Of a stretch of 64,000 nt of DNA, positions 35,659-45,061 are shown piece after piece. Source of the stretch: Pinisolibacter aquiterrae (GTDB lineage: Bacteria; Pseudomonadota; Alphaproteobacteria; Rhizobiales; Ancalomicrobiaceae); assembly GCF_019160155.1 (NCBI RefSeq), contig NZ_JAFNIH010000019.1:186001-250000 (forward strand), given 5' to 3'. The position numbers were made by a program, and so were the translations under genes. Every line of letters begins with the position of its first letter. The stretch's first letter is position 1. The notes beneath the pieces are model-generated. The model had not been told where the DNA came from. It saw only the letters and a list, made by a program, of their open reading frames with translations, and searched no databases.

Positions 35659-38600
35659 ATGGTCGATGGATTCGCTGAAGTGTGGCCGGTCGTCGCCCTC
35701 GAGGGGGTGGGCGCGTTGATCGGCGATGCGCGCCCCGGCTTCGTCGCCGTCGATGCCGGCCGCCGCCTCGCCTTCGCCAATGCCGCCGCCGGGGCGATCC
35801 TGCCCGGCGCGGTCTGGGGCGCGGCGCTCGCGCTCGACCCGCGTCTCGCCGAACGCCTCGCCCGCTTCGCCGACCGCGCCGCTCCGGCCGAGGAGGCGCG
35901 CGAGCTCCTCCGCCTCGCCGAGCACGGCCGGCCCGTCCTGCGCACCGTCGTCTTCCGCCGCCCGATCGACGACGACGACGCGGTGATCGTCACGATCGAC
36001 GGCGTCCGCGCCGATCCGAGCACCGCCGGCATCGAGGCGAGCCTCGCGCCCTTCGTCGCGACCGGCGGCCTCGCCGCCCTGTTCGATGCCGACGGCGGCG
36101 TCCTCGGTGCCCTCGGCGATCACACCCTGGTCGACGGCCGTGAGGCCGAGATCGAGACCATCCTCGCCGAGGCCGACGAGATCGCCGTGATCGAGCGCCG
36201 CCTCGACGGTGCCGCCCGCCCACTCGATCTCGCCCTGGTGCGCTTCGGCGATCGCCCCGACGCCCGCCGCCTGCTGTGGATCTCCCCCGTCGCCACCGCC
36301 GAGCCGGCGCCCCTCGAGTCGAGACCCGTCGCGCCGTCCCCGGCGGAACCCGCTCGACTCGCCGAGCCGGCGCCCGCACCGGCCGCCGCGATCGCCGACG
36401 TCGCCTCCGAGGACGAGACCACGAGCGCGGCCCTGCCGCTGCTCGCCGCCGCCCTCGCGCCCGAGGCCCCCGCCGCCGAGGCGGCCGAGATCCCGCCGGC
36501 CGCGCCCGTGACGGCGCCCACCGAGATCGAAGCTCCGGCCGAGCTCGCCGACGACGACCTCTTCGTCGCCGCGCCGCCCCTGCCGCTCGATCTCTTCTCC
36601 GATTTCGACGACGGCGAGACCGAACTCGCCGACGCCTGGTCGGCGACCGTCGCGCCCCCCGCCGTGACGTCGATCGAAGCCGAGACCGGAACCCTCTCGG
36701 CGGAAGCCGTGACCACGCCGGACGTGACGGACGAGCCCCCCGCCGCGAACCTCGAGGCCGAGGTGCCCGCGCCGCTCCCGCTCGAGACGCCGATCGCCGT
36801 GACGCCCGCCGCGTCGACGGTGTTGCCGCGCATCGAGGAGCGCGAGACCGACGAGGCGGACCTCGCGCCGTCCTTCGACGCCGCCCCCCTGCCGCTCGCC
36901 GCCGCCGCGATGCCGCTGCCGCTCGCCGCCCAGCCGATCGAAGCCGAGCACGACGCCGCCCCCGTCGCGCCGGTGAATTTCGCCCTCCCCCTCCCCGAGA
37001 CGGCACGCGAAGCCGCGACCGAGGCCGCCGAAATCGAGCCCGAGGTCGGGGAGACGGAGCCCGAGGCCGTCGAAGTCGAAGCCGAGCCCGCCGCTCCCGT
37101 CACGGACGTCGCCGCCCCGAGCGAGACCACCCCGGCCGCGGCCACCGCGCTCCCCCCCGAACCGGCGCCGGCGCCCGGCCGTCGTTTCCAATTCACGCCG
37201 CCCGAACGGGCGGTGAAGTTCGTCTGGCAGATGGACGCCGACCATCGCTTCACGCTGGTGTCGGAGGAATTCGCCGCCGTGGTCGGCCCCGCCGCCGCCG
37301 ATCTCGTGGGACGCCGCTGGTCGGAGGTCGCCGAGGATTTCGATCTCGATCGCGACGGCACCATCGCCGGGGCGCTCGCCCGCCGCGACACCTGGAGCGG
37401 CCGCACGCTGCCGTGGCCGATCGAAGGCGAGGCGCTGCGCATCCTCGTCGATCTCGCCGCCCTGCCCGCCTTCGCGCGGGGCCGCACCTTCTCCGGCTTC
37501 CGCGGCTTCGGCACCTGCCGCACCGACGCCCCGCTGCCCGACCCGACCGGCATCGGCCTGAGGCTCGCCGCGCGCGCGCCGGACGAACCCGTCGCCGTCA
37601 CGGACGAACCGCTCGTCCCCGTCGCGCCGACGTCCGAGGCGGCGCCGACGCCCGACGTGGAACCGACCGTCGCCTGCGTCGTCGAGACGCTGGCCGAGCC
37701 GCCGCTCTATCCGGGCGACGGCGAGAGCGCCACCTCCGAGGTCGATCACCCGATCGAACCGGCCTTCGCCGGCGACATCGGCGACGATCCGATCTTCCAT
37801 CCCGAGGCCGAGATCGCTCCCGCCGAGGCCGAGCCCGAGACGGCCCCCGCCGCGACCGAAGACGCGACACCCGACCTCGGCGCGACGACCGCTCCGGTCG
37901 TGGGTCTCGCGTCCCTGCCCGTCGACGACGTCCCGGCCGAACCCATCGCCGCCGAGCCGGCCGCCCTCGCGGCGAGCGAGCCGGCGCCCGCCGCCCCGAG
38001 CGAGCCCGCGCCCGCCGCTGCGCCGACGACGCCGGCCGAGCCCGCCCCACCGCGTGCCGAGGCGCGGTCCTCCGCCCGGGTCGTCGCCTTGTCCGGTGTC
38101 GCCCGCGTCGCCACCGACGCCGACCACCTCTCCGGCCCAGAGCGGCTGGCCTTCCGCCAGATCGCCGAGGCCCTCGGCGCCCGTATCGAGGGCGAGACCG
38201 AGGCGCCCGCCCCGCTCGCCGCTCCGGCCCGCCCGTTGCCCGCCGCCGGACCGCTCGCCACCCAGCCACGCGGCCCCGCGCCGGTCCTCGACGCGCGCCT
38301 GCTCGACCGTCTCCCGGTCGCGGTGGCGCTGCTGCGCGACGACACGCTGATCCACGCCAACGAGCGCTTCCTGTCGCTGCTGCGCTACCCCGATCTCGAC
38401 GCACTGCGCGCCGCCGGTGGCGTCGATGCCCTCTTCGCCGGCTCCCACGTCGCGCGCCGTTTCGAGACCGCGGCCGGCCGGATCACCCCGCTGATCGCCC
38501 AGGACGGCACCGTGGTGCCCTGCGAGGCGCGGCTGGCGACGGTGCCGGTCGAGGGCGGCTCGGCGGCGATGCTGACCCTGATCGAACGCCCGGCCGCCGC

Positions 38601-39735
38601 CGCCGCCGAACAGGATCGCGAGCGCATCGCCGAGCTTCAGGCGATCGTCGACACCGCCACCGACGGCGTCCTGATCCTCGACGCGAGCGGCCTCGTGCTC
38701 TCCGCCAACACCGCCGCCGAGGTTCTGTTCGGCGTCGAACGCCGCGCCATGGTCGGCCGCCCGCTGACGGAACGGCTCGCCCCGGAGAGCCGCCGCTCGG
38801 CGATCGACTATCTCGACGGCCTCGCCGCCAACGGCGTCGCCTCGGTCCTCAACGACGGCCGCGAGGTCATCGGCGCGGTCGCGCCCGAGGGGCTGATCCC
38901 GCTGTTCATGACCATCGGCCGGGTCTCGTCCGGGCCCGTCGCCAAATATTGCGCGGTGCTGCGCGACATCACCCAATGGAAGAAGTCGGAGGAGGAACTG
39001 ACCTCCGCCCGCCGCCGCGCCGAGGAGGCGTCGATCCACAAGTCCGACTTCCTCGCCAAGATCAGCCACGAGATCCGCACGCCGCTGAACGCCATCATCG
39101 GCTTCTCCGAGCTGATGCTCGACGAGCGGTTCGGGCCGGTCGGCAACGAGCGCTACAAGGACTATCTGCGCGACATCCACGTCTCCGGCAGCCACATCAT
39201 GAGCCTGGTCAACGACCTGCTCGACCTCTCCAAGGTCGAGGCCGGCAAGATGGACCTGCGCTTCGAGGCGGTGCCGCTCGCCGACGTGGTCTCCGAATGC
39301 GTCGCCATGATGCAGCCCCAGGCCAATCGCGAGCGCATCATCATCCGCTCGTCGCTGCCCGCCGGCGTGCCGCCGGTGGTCGCCGACAGCCGCTCGATGC
39401 GTCAGGTGGTGCTGAACCTCCTCTCCAACGCCATCAAGTTCACCCCCGCCGGCGGCCAGGTGATCGTCTCGATCACGGCGGAGGACAACGGCGAGGTGAT
39501 CCTGAGGGTCCGTGACACCGGCTACGGCATGTCCGACAAGGAACTCCAGACCGCGCTCGAGCCCTTCCGCCAGCTCCACACCACCCGCTCGCGCGCCGGC
39601 GGCACCGGCCTCGGCCTGCCGCTGACCAAAGCGCTGACGGAGGCGAACCGCGCCGTCTTCCGGATCGATTCCACCGTCGGTCAGGGCACCCTGGTGTCGA
39701 TCGCCTTCCCGGTCACGCGGGTCCTCGCCGGCTGA
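35659..39735 (+). CDS. pdhS: PdhS-like (PleC/DivJ family) cell-cycle histidine kinase
   Basis: Kinases of this family control DivK phosphorylation and cell polarity. The 1358-residue product has no membrane segment. It has an N-terminal globular part, a long Ala/Pro/Glu-rich disordered stretch (about 210-510), a PAS-like domain (from about 515), a second low-complexity stretch, two further PAS domains (from about 875 and 995), the DHp helix with His1137 (KISHEIRTPLNAIIGFSELM) and a catalytic domain (Asn1257 in NLLSNAIKF, GGTGLGLPLTKAL). The FGPVGNERYKDYLRDIHVSG segment is typical of PdhS/PleC/DivJ. The start is uncertain: ATG 35527 would add 44 Arg-rich residues. The CtrA box upstream suggests cell-cycle control. 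Confidence 0.85.
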   Translation: MVDGFAEVWPVVALEGVGALIGDARPGFVAVDAGRRLAFANAAAGAILPGAVWGAALALDPRLAERLARFADRAAPAEEARELLRLAEHGRPVLRTVVFRRPIDDDDAVIVTIDGVRADPSTAGIEASLAPFVATGGLAALFDADGGVLGALGDHTLVDGREAEIETILAEADEIAVIERRLDGAARPLDLALVRFGDRPDARRLLWISPVATAEPAPLESRPVAPSPAEPARLAEPAPAPAAAIADVASEDETTSAALPLLAAALAPEAPAAEAAEIPPAAPVTAPTEIEAPAELADDDLFVAAPPLPLDLFSDFDDGETELADAWSATVAPPAVTSIEAETGTLSAEAVTTPDVTDEPPAANLEAEVPAPLPLETPIAVTPAASTVLPRIEERETDEADLAPSFDAAPLPLAAAAMPLPLAAQPIEAEHDAAPVAPVNFALPLPETAREAATEAAEIEPEVGETEPEAVEVEAEPAAPVTDVAAPSETTPAAATALPPEPAPAPGRRFQFTPPERAVKFVWQMDADHRFTLVSEEFAAVVGPAAADLVGRRWSEVAEDFDLDRDGTIAGALARRDTWSGRTLPWPIEGEALRILVDLAALPAFARGRTFSGFRGFGTCRTDAPLPDPTGIGLRLAARAPDEPVAVTDEPLVPVAPTSEAAPTPDVEPTVACVVETLAEPPLYPGDGESATSEVDHPIEPAFAGDIGDDPIFHPEAEIAPAEAEPETAPAATEDATPDLGATTAPVVGLASLPVDDVPAEPIAAEPAALAASEPAPAAPSEPAPAAAPTTPAEPAPPRAEARSSARVVALSGVARVATDADHLSGPERLAFRQIAEALGARIEGETEAPAPLAAPARPLPAAGPLATQPRGPAPVLDARLLDRLPVAVALLRDDTLIHANERFLSLLRYPDLDALRAAGGVDALFAGSHVARRFETAAGRITPLIAQDGTVVPCEARLATVPVEGGSAAMLTLIERPAAAAAEQDRERIAELQAIVDTATDGVLILDASGLVLSANTAAEVLFGVERRAMVGRPLTERLAPESRRSAIDYLDGLAANGVASVLNDGREVIGAVAPEGLIPLFMTIGRVSSGPVAKYCAVLRDITQWKKSEEELTSARRRAEEASIHKSDFLAKISHEIRTPLNAIIGFSELMLDERFGPVGNERYKDYLRDIHVSGSHIMSLVNDLLDLSKVEAGKMDLRFEAVPLADVVSECVAMMQPQANRERIIIRSSLPAGVPPVVADSRSMRQVVLNLLSNAIKFTPAGGQVIVSITAEDNGEVILRVRDTGYGMSDKELQTALEPFRQLHTTRSRAGGTGLGLPLTKALTEANRAVFRIDSTVGQGTLVSIAFPVTRVLAG

Positions 39736-39883
39736 AAAACGATTTCTCCATCGGCCCGCTTCATGGAATTCATGACCAGGATTGATCGATCCAAGGCCTT
39801 TCGGAGTTTGATTTCTCGCGCGCCGAGGCACTAGATTCCTCGCCGAGACCCCCGTCTCGCCGAGGAACCGAGAGACCGACCCC

Positions 39884-40864
39884 ATGCCCACGCTCGCCGA
39901 CTTCGAGACCGCCGCCCGTCTGGTCGCGCGCCACGTCCCGCCGACCCCGCAATATGCTTGGCCGCTCCTCGCCGAGGCGCTCGGGGTCGAGACCTGGATC
40001 AAGCACGAGAACCACACCCCGACCGGCGCCTTCAAGGTGCGCGGCGGGCTGGTCTACGTCGAGCGCCTGCTCGCGAACCGTCCCGACGCGCGCGGCATCG
40101 TCTCGGCGACGCGCGGCAATCACGGCCAGTCGCTCGCCTTCGCCGCCCGCGCCCATGGGCTCGCCTGCACCATCGTCGTGCCGCGCGGCAATTCGGTCGA
40201 GAAGAACGCCGCCATGCGCGCCTTCGGCGCGGAACTGCTGGAGATCGGCGCCGACTTCGACGAGGCCAAGGCCGCCGTCCCCGCCGTCGCCGCCGAACGC
40301 GGCTTCGAGGTCGTTCCCTCCTTCCATCCCGATCTGGTGCTCGGCGTCGGCACCTATGCGGTCGAACTGTTCCGTGCCGTGCCCGATCTCGCCGTGGTGT
40401 TCTGCCCGATCGGCCTCGGCTCCGGCGTCTGCGGCCTGATCGAGGCCAAGGCCGCGCTCGGCCACGGCGTCGAGATCGTCGGCGTCGTCTCGACCCGCGC
40501 CGATGCCTACAAACAGTCGCTCGAAGGCACGACCCTGGTCGAGACGAGCCACCCCGCCGACACCTTCGCCGACGGCATGGCGGTGCGCTGCCCCTCGCCC
40601 GACGCGCTGGCGATCATGCGGCGCGGCCTCTCGCGCATCGTCGCCGTCGACGATGCCGCCGTCGCCGAGGCCGTGCGCCTCCTCTTCACCGCCACCCACA
40701 ACGCCGCCGAGGGCGCCGGCGCCGCCGCCCTCGCCGCGCTGGCGGGCGAAAGGGAACGCTGGAAGGGCCGCCGCGCCGCCGCGATCCTCACCGGCGGCAA
40801 CATCGATCGCGACTGGTATCGCGCGGTTCTGGCGGGGGAAATCCCCCGCCCCGCGCTCGGCTGA
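39884..40864 (+). CDS. Threonine dehydratase-like PLP enzyme
   Basis: The 326-residue product is a fold-type II PLP enzyme of the serine/threonine dehydratase group. It has the PLP lysine in TPTGAFKVRGG (about residue 51), SATRGNHGQSLAFAARAHG for the phosphate/substrate loop, and GLGSGVCGLIEAK. There is no C-terminal ACT domain, so it is of the catabolic or hydroxy-amino-acid type rather than the feedback-regulated biosynthetic IlvA. The exact substrate is unknown. It stands alone between the kinase and the AsmA-like gene. Confidence 0.85.
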   Translation: MPTLADFETAARLVARHVPPTPQYAWPLLAEALGVETWIKHENHTPTGAFKVRGGLVYVERLLANRPDARGIVSATRGNHGQSLAFAARAHGLACTIVVPRGNSVEKNAAMRAFGAELLEIGADFDEAKAAVPAVAAERGFEVVPSFHPDLVLGVGTYAVELFRAVPDLAVVFCPIGLGSGVCGLIEAKAALGHGVEIVGVVSTRADAYKQSLEGTTLVETSHPADTFADGMAVRCPSPDALAIMRRGLSRIVAVDDAAVAEAVRLLFTATHNAAEGAGAAALAALAGERERWKGRRAAAILTGGNIDRDWYRAVLAGEIPRPALG

Positions 40865-41023
40865 TCGAACCGCACCAGCCCCGGCGAAACGCCCGGCGTG
40901 ACCGCGAATCCTCGCGCGGAGCGGATAATCCGGTTCGCAACTCCGCCCGCCCGTTGCATCGCCCCCGCCGGCCGGTTAACCCGGTAACATGAACGATCTT
41001 CGCCCCCACGGTGGAGCCTCGCC

Positions 41024-42796
41024 ATGAGGCGCGCGCTCCTCGCCCTGATCGTCCTCGCCGGTGCGATCGCCGCCGCGCTCTTCGTGCGCGGCGCCGTCGC
41101 TCCCGAGGTGGTGCGCGAACGCATCGAGGCGACGCTGTCCGCCTGGGCCGGAACCCCGCTGCGTCTCGGCGGAACCGTCGAGACCCATCTCCTGCCGACA
41201 CCCGGTCTGCGCTGGAGCCGGGTCACCCTGACCGATCCCTCCGGCACCATCCTCGCCGACGCCGACGCGATCGACGTCGGCCTCGCCGTCCTGCCTCTGT
41301 TGAAGGGCCGGTCGGAGATGACCGGCCTCGCCGCCCACGGCGCCTCGGGGCGGCTGCGCCTCGCCGATCTGCCGGCGGCGACGGCCCTTCTCGCCCGCCT
41401 CGCCGCCCTGCCGCCGATCGACCTGCGCTTCGACGGCGCCGGCCTCGCCGTCGAGGCCCGCGACGGCGCGGTCGAGCGCCTCGACCGGCTCGAGGGGCGC
41501 CTCACGCGCGGCGACGGCGGCCGTCTCGATCTCACCCTCGCCGGTCGCCTGCGCGGCGAGACCATCGGCCTGAGCCTCACCCTGCCGACCGATCCCGCCA
41601 CCTCGCCGCGCTGGCGCCTCGCCGCCACCGGCCCCGGCGCCGAGATCGAGGCCGGCGGCACCCGCGGCGTCGATGCCGAACACCGCTTCGGCGGCACCGT
41701 CTCGATCGACGCCACCGACCCCGCCCGCTTCGCCGCCTGGACCGGGATCGGCTCGATCGCCGACCTGATCCGCGCGCCGCTGCGCCTCGACGCGACCCTC
41801 ACCGCCGGCGCCGCCACCACCACCCTGACCGACCTGCGCCTGTCGCTCGCCGACGCCGCCGCCACCGGCTCCCTCGTCATCTCCCACGGCGACGGCGAAC
41901 CGGCGCTGAGCGGCACCCTCGCCTTCGACACGCTCGACTTCGCCGGCCCCACCCCGCTCTTCGGCGAGGGCTGGAAACGGATCTCCCTCGATCGGCGGCG
42001 CCTGCCGGTCGCGCTCGACCTGCGCCTCTCGGCCAAGCGGCTGAAGACCGCCCACCTCGACGTCGCCAAACTCGCCGCCTCCCTCAACCTCGCCGACGGG
42101 CGGCTCAACGCCGAGATCGGCGAAGCGGGCCTGTGGGGCCGCACCGTCTCCGCCGTGGTCGTCGGCGATCTCGACGACGCCGGCCTCTCCGGCCGCCTGC
42201 GCGCCGGCGCGAAGGACCTGCCCGCGACCGAATTCGGCACGCTCTTCGCCATCGAGGGGATCGAGGCGGGCACCGTCGGGATCGGGTTCGAGGGCGAGAC
42301 CGTCTGCGCCCGGCTCGGAGACTGTGTCGACGCGATCGCCGGCCGCCTGCGCCTCTCCGCCCGGGCCCTCACCGTCACCGGCGCCTCGCCCTTCGGCGAC
42401 GTCACCCGCTTCCACCCGATCGTCGTCGCTCCGAAGGCGGCGGCGCGCAAGGCGGTGTGGTCGCAGGCGGAAGCCGACATACGCCTCCAGGGCCGCGACG
42501 CCCGCATCGAGAGCCTCGAGATGACCTCGACGGACGCCCGCTTCGCCCTGCGCGGCGTCGGCGATCTCTCCACCGGCGGCGTCGATCTCTCCGGTCACGC
42601 CTTCTTCCGCAATCTCCGGGCGACCGCGCCCGGTGGGCCGGCCGAGGAGATCCGCATCCCCTTGAGCGTGCGCGGCACCCTGCGCAAGCTCGAGGTGACG
42701 CCGGCCATGCCCGAGGCGATCCCGGCCGACCCGATCGCCGTGCCGCTGGCGCCGATCCCGATCGTCCCGCCGATCGGCGCGCCGGCGCAGCGATGA
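41024..42796 (+). CDS. AsmA-family protein
   Basis: The 590-residue product has one N-terminal membrane helix (ALLALIVLAGAIAAALFVRG) and a long beta-rich periplasmic region. The AsmA features are IEATLSAWAGTPLRLGGTVE, LPTPGLRWSRVTLTDPSG and repeated LDLTLAG/GLSLTL strands. AsmA-like proteins are bridge-like proteins linked to phospholipid transport or outer-membrane assembly. The C-terminus is Pro-rich. It is convergent with the cupin gene. Confidence 0.82.
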   Translation: MRRALLALIVLAGAIAAALFVRGAVAPEVVRERIEATLSAWAGTPLRLGGTVETHLLPTPGLRWSRVTLTDPSGTILADADAIDVGLAVLPLLKGRSEMTGLAAHGASGRLRLADLPAATALLARLAALPPIDLRFDGAGLAVEARDGAVERLDRLEGRLTRGDGGRLDLTLAGRLRGETIGLSLTLPTDPATSPRWRLAATGPGAEIEAGGTRGVDAEHRFGGTVSIDATDPARFAAWTGIGSIADLIRAPLRLDATLTAGAATTTLTDLRLSLADAAATGSLVISHGDGEPALSGTLAFDTLDFAGPTPLFGEGWKRISLDRRRLPVALDLRLSAKRLKTAHLDVAKLAASLNLADGRLNAEIGEAGLWGRTVSAVVVGDLDDAGLSGRLRAGAKDLPATEFGTLFAIEGIEAGTVGIGFEGETVCARLGDCVDAIAGRLRLSARALTVTGASPFGDVTRFHPIVVAPKAAARKAVWSQAEADIRLQGRDARIESLEMTSTDARFALRGVGDLSTGGVDLSGHAFFRNLRATAPGGPAEEIRIPLSVRGTLRKLEVTPAMPEAIPADPIAVPLAPIPIVPPIGAPAQR

Positions 42797-42801
42797 GGTC
42801 C

Positions 42802-42819
42802 CGGGCTCGATCGAGCCCG
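42802..42819. terminator. Bidirectional terminator between AsmA-like and cupin genes
   Basis: CGGGCTCGATCGAGCCCG is a perfect 18-base palindrome in the 49-base gap between two convergent genes. Confidence 0.6.
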
Positions 42820-42845
42820 TCGTCTCGACGGCCCGGCGGAAACGG

Positions 42846-43193
42846 TCAGGTCGCGATCGCGTAGATCTTGCGGCAGGGCTCCAGCGTCTCCCAGACGCCG
42901 GAAAAGCCCTTGGGGACGACGAAGGCCTCGCCCGGCCCATAGGTCTCGCTCGACCCGTCGTCCGATACCAGCCGCGCCCGGCCGGCCAGCATCACGCAGA
43001 GTTCGGTCTCCTCGTAGGCGACGCGCCAAGCGCCGACCTCCGATTCCCAGACGCCCGACCAGAACCCCGCCGCCTCGTCGTCGTGAGTGGCGCGAAACCC
43101 GGTCATCGGCCGGCCGGAGACGAGCTTCTCCGCCGCGATCGGCTGATCGAGGGGCGAGACCGGGCTGGTGTCCACGCGGATCGTCACGACCAT
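42846..43193 (-). CDS. Cupin-domain protein
   Basis: The 115-residue product is a single small cupin of the DUF861/EutQ-like group: GFWSGVWESEVGAWRVAYEETELCVMLAG, RLVSDDGSSETYGPGEAFVVPKGFSGVWE. The usual His metal ligands are largely absent, replaced by the GxW/ETE pattern of this subgroup. Proteins like this often accompany polyamine or amine catabolism genes. GAGGAG lies at good spacing before ATG 43193. It is downstream of potI on the same strand, separated by the 125-base repeat. Confidence 0.8.
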   Translation of the reverse strand: MVVTIRVDTSPVSPLDQPIAAEKLVSGRPMTGFRATHDDEAAGFWSGVWESEVGAWRVAYEETELCVMLAGRARLVSDDGSSETYGPGEAFVVPKGFSGVWETLEPCRKIYAIAT

Positions 43194-43205
43194 CGTCTTC
43201 TCCTC

Positions 43206-43330
43206 ATGCCAAAGGCCGGAGGTGCGGACGCACCCGGCCTTTGAAGACACGCGAATTTCTCATCTGCGTCGGAGGCATGAGAAATTCGCGTCGGGAATCC
43301 CATCGGTCATGTTCATTGGCCCGATGGGAT
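43206..43330 (+). repeat. 125-bp three-hairpin intergenic repeat, copy 2
   Basis: This second copy of the element at 14796 has better-conserved hairpins. GCGAATTTCTCAT pairs perfectly with ATGAGAAATTCGC, and ATCCCATCGG with CCGATGGGAT. It fills the gap between potI and the cupin gene and ends at the potI stop codon. In copy 1 the element runs in the direction of its upstream gene; here it runs against it. Confidence 0.8.
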
Positions 43331-44148
43331 CAGCCGCCGGCGAAGGCGGCGCGTTCGGCCTTCTCGCGCTCGACCTCCTGACGCTTGGTCAGGATCGAGG
43401 CGACGATGACGGCGATCGAGATGATCGCGATCACCAGGGTACAGACCGCGTTGATCTCCGGCTTCACCCCGAGGCGCACGTCCGAATAGATCTTCATCGG
43501 CAGCGTCGTCGCCCCCGGCCCGGTGGCGAAGGAGGCGATGACGAGATCGTCGAGCGACAGCGTGAAGGCGAGCATCCAGCCCGACACCACCGCCGGCCAG
43601 ATGATCGGCAGGGTGATGCGGAAGAAGGTCGCCGTCGGCCGGCAGCCGAGATCCATCGCCGCCTCCTCGAGGCTCCGGTCGAAGCCGACCAGCCGCGACT
43701 GCACCACCACCGCCACGAAACACATGGTGAAGGTGATGTGGGCGAGCGTGATCGTCCAGAAGCCGCGATCGAAGTCGACGGCGACGAAGAGGAGCAGCAG
43801 CGACAGGCCGGTGATCACCTCCGGCATGACGAGCGGCGCATAGATCATGCCGGAGAACAGCAACCGCCCGGGAAACCGCCCGAGCCGCGCCATCGCCAGC
43901 GCCGCCATGGTGCCGAGCACCGTCGCCACGCTCGCCGAGACGAGCCCGACCTTCAGCGTCACCCAGGCCGCGTCGAGCAGTTGCTGGTCGTCGAAGACCT
44001 CGACGTACCAGCGCACCGACCACCCCTGCCACACCGCGACGTTGCGTCCGGCGTTGAAGGAATAGATCACCAGGATCAGGATCGGGATGTAGAGAAAGGC
44101 GAAGCCGAGCGTCAGCGACACCACGTTGAACCAGGAGAACCGTCTCAT
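43330..44148 (-). CDS. potI: Putrescine ABC transporter permease PotI
   Basis: The 272-residue inner-membrane permease of the PotC/PotI group has six hydrophobic segments. It has the N-terminal RFSWFNVVSLTLGFAFLYIP and the EAA loop FDRSLEEAAMDLGCRPTATF that docks on PotG. Its start overlaps the potH stop by four bases. It is the fourth gene of potF-G-H-I. Confidence 0.93.
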   Translation of the reverse strand: MRRFSWFNVVSLTLGFAFLYIPILILVIYSFNAGRNVAVWQGWSVRWYVEVFDDQQLLDAAWVTLKVGLVSASVATVLGTMAALAMARLGRFPGRLLFSGMIYAPLVMPEVITGLSLLLLFVAVDFDRGFWTITLAHITFTMCFVAVVVQSRLVGFDRSLEEAAMDLGCRPTATFFRITLPIIWPAVVSGWMLAFTLSLDDLVIASFATGPGATTLPMKIYSDVRLGVKPEINAVCTLVIAIISIAVIVASILTKRQEVEREKAERAAFAGG

Positions 44149-45047
44149 CGACCCGCCTCCTGCGCCTTGGCCTGAGCGTTCTGGAAGATCACGATCGGCA
44201 CCACGAGGAGGAGCAGCAGCGTGATCGCCACCGCCGAGGCCGCCGGCCAGTCGCGATTGTTGAAGAACTCCTCCCACAACGTCTTGCCGATCATCACCGT
44301 GTCGGACCCGCCGAGCAGATCCGGGATGACGAACTCGCCGACGGCGGGGATGAAGACCAGGAACGAACCGGCGATCACGCCCGGGATCGACAGCGGGAAG
44401 GTCACCCGCCAGAACGCCTGGAACGACGTGCAGCCGAGATCCTGCGCCGCCTCGAGCAGGGTCTCGTCCATCTTCTCGAGGCTCGAATAGAGCGGCAGCA
44501 CCATGAACGGCAGGTAGGAATAGATGATGCCGATATAGACCGCGCGCTGGGTCGCCAGGAACGTGATCGGCTCGTCGACGACGCGCAGCGACACCAGCAA
44601 CCAGTTGAGCAGCCCCTCGTCGGCGAGGATGCCGATCCAGGCGTAGACCCGGATCAGGAAGCTCGTCCAGAACGGCAGGATCACCAGCATCAACAGCGTC
44701 GGCCGCCACGCCTTCGGCGCCCGCGCCATGCCGTAGGCGAGCGGATAGGCGATGAAGAGCATGATCACCGTCGAGGAGAAGGCGATCCACAGGCTGGAGA
44801 GATAGCTCTCCACATAGATGCTCTCCTGCACCAGCCTGAGATAGTTGAAGAAGGAGAATTCGCCGATCTTCCGCCAGAGGTCGGTCAGGCTCTCCACCAC
44901 CGGGGCATAGGGCGGCAGCGCCATGACGCTGGTCGACAGCGAGATCTTGGCGACGATCAGGAACGGCACCAGGAAGAAGACCAGCATCCACGCATAGGGG
45001 ATGCCGACCAGGAGGAAGCGACCGCTTCGGGATTTCTCCGTGCTCAT
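44145..45047 (-). CDS. potH: Putrescine ABC transporter permease PotH
   Basis: The 300-residue permease of the PotB/PotH group has about six membrane segments, YAWMLVFFLVPFLIVAKISL near the N-terminus, the motif RVYAWIGILADEG, and the EAA loop LEAAQDLGCTSFQAFWRVTF. It lies 14 bases downstream of potG. Confidence 0.93.
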   Translation of the reverse strand: MSTEKSRSGRFLLVGIPYAWMLVFFLVPFLIVAKISLSTSVMALPPYAPVVESLTDLWRKIGEFSFFNYLRLVQESIYVESYLSSLWIAFSSTVIMLFIAYPLAYGMARAPKAWRPTLLMLVILPFWTSFLIRVYAWIGILADEGLLNWLLVSLRVVDEPITFLATQRAVYIGIIYSYLPFMVLPLYSSLEKMDETLLEAAQDLGCTSFQAFWRVTFPLSIPGVIAGSFLVFIPAVGEFVIPDLLGGSDTVMIGKTLWEEFFNNRDWPAASAVAITLLLLLVVPIVIFQNAQAKAQEAGR

Positions 45048-45061
45048 GCGCCGATCTCCCC

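Noticed and set aside
35497-40035. A 1512-codon open frame on the minus strand, antisense to the PdhS-like kinase.
   Set aside because: Its product is Gly/Arg/Asp-rich without any domain, and it is the mirror of GC-biased codon use in the real kinase gene, which has clear motifs.
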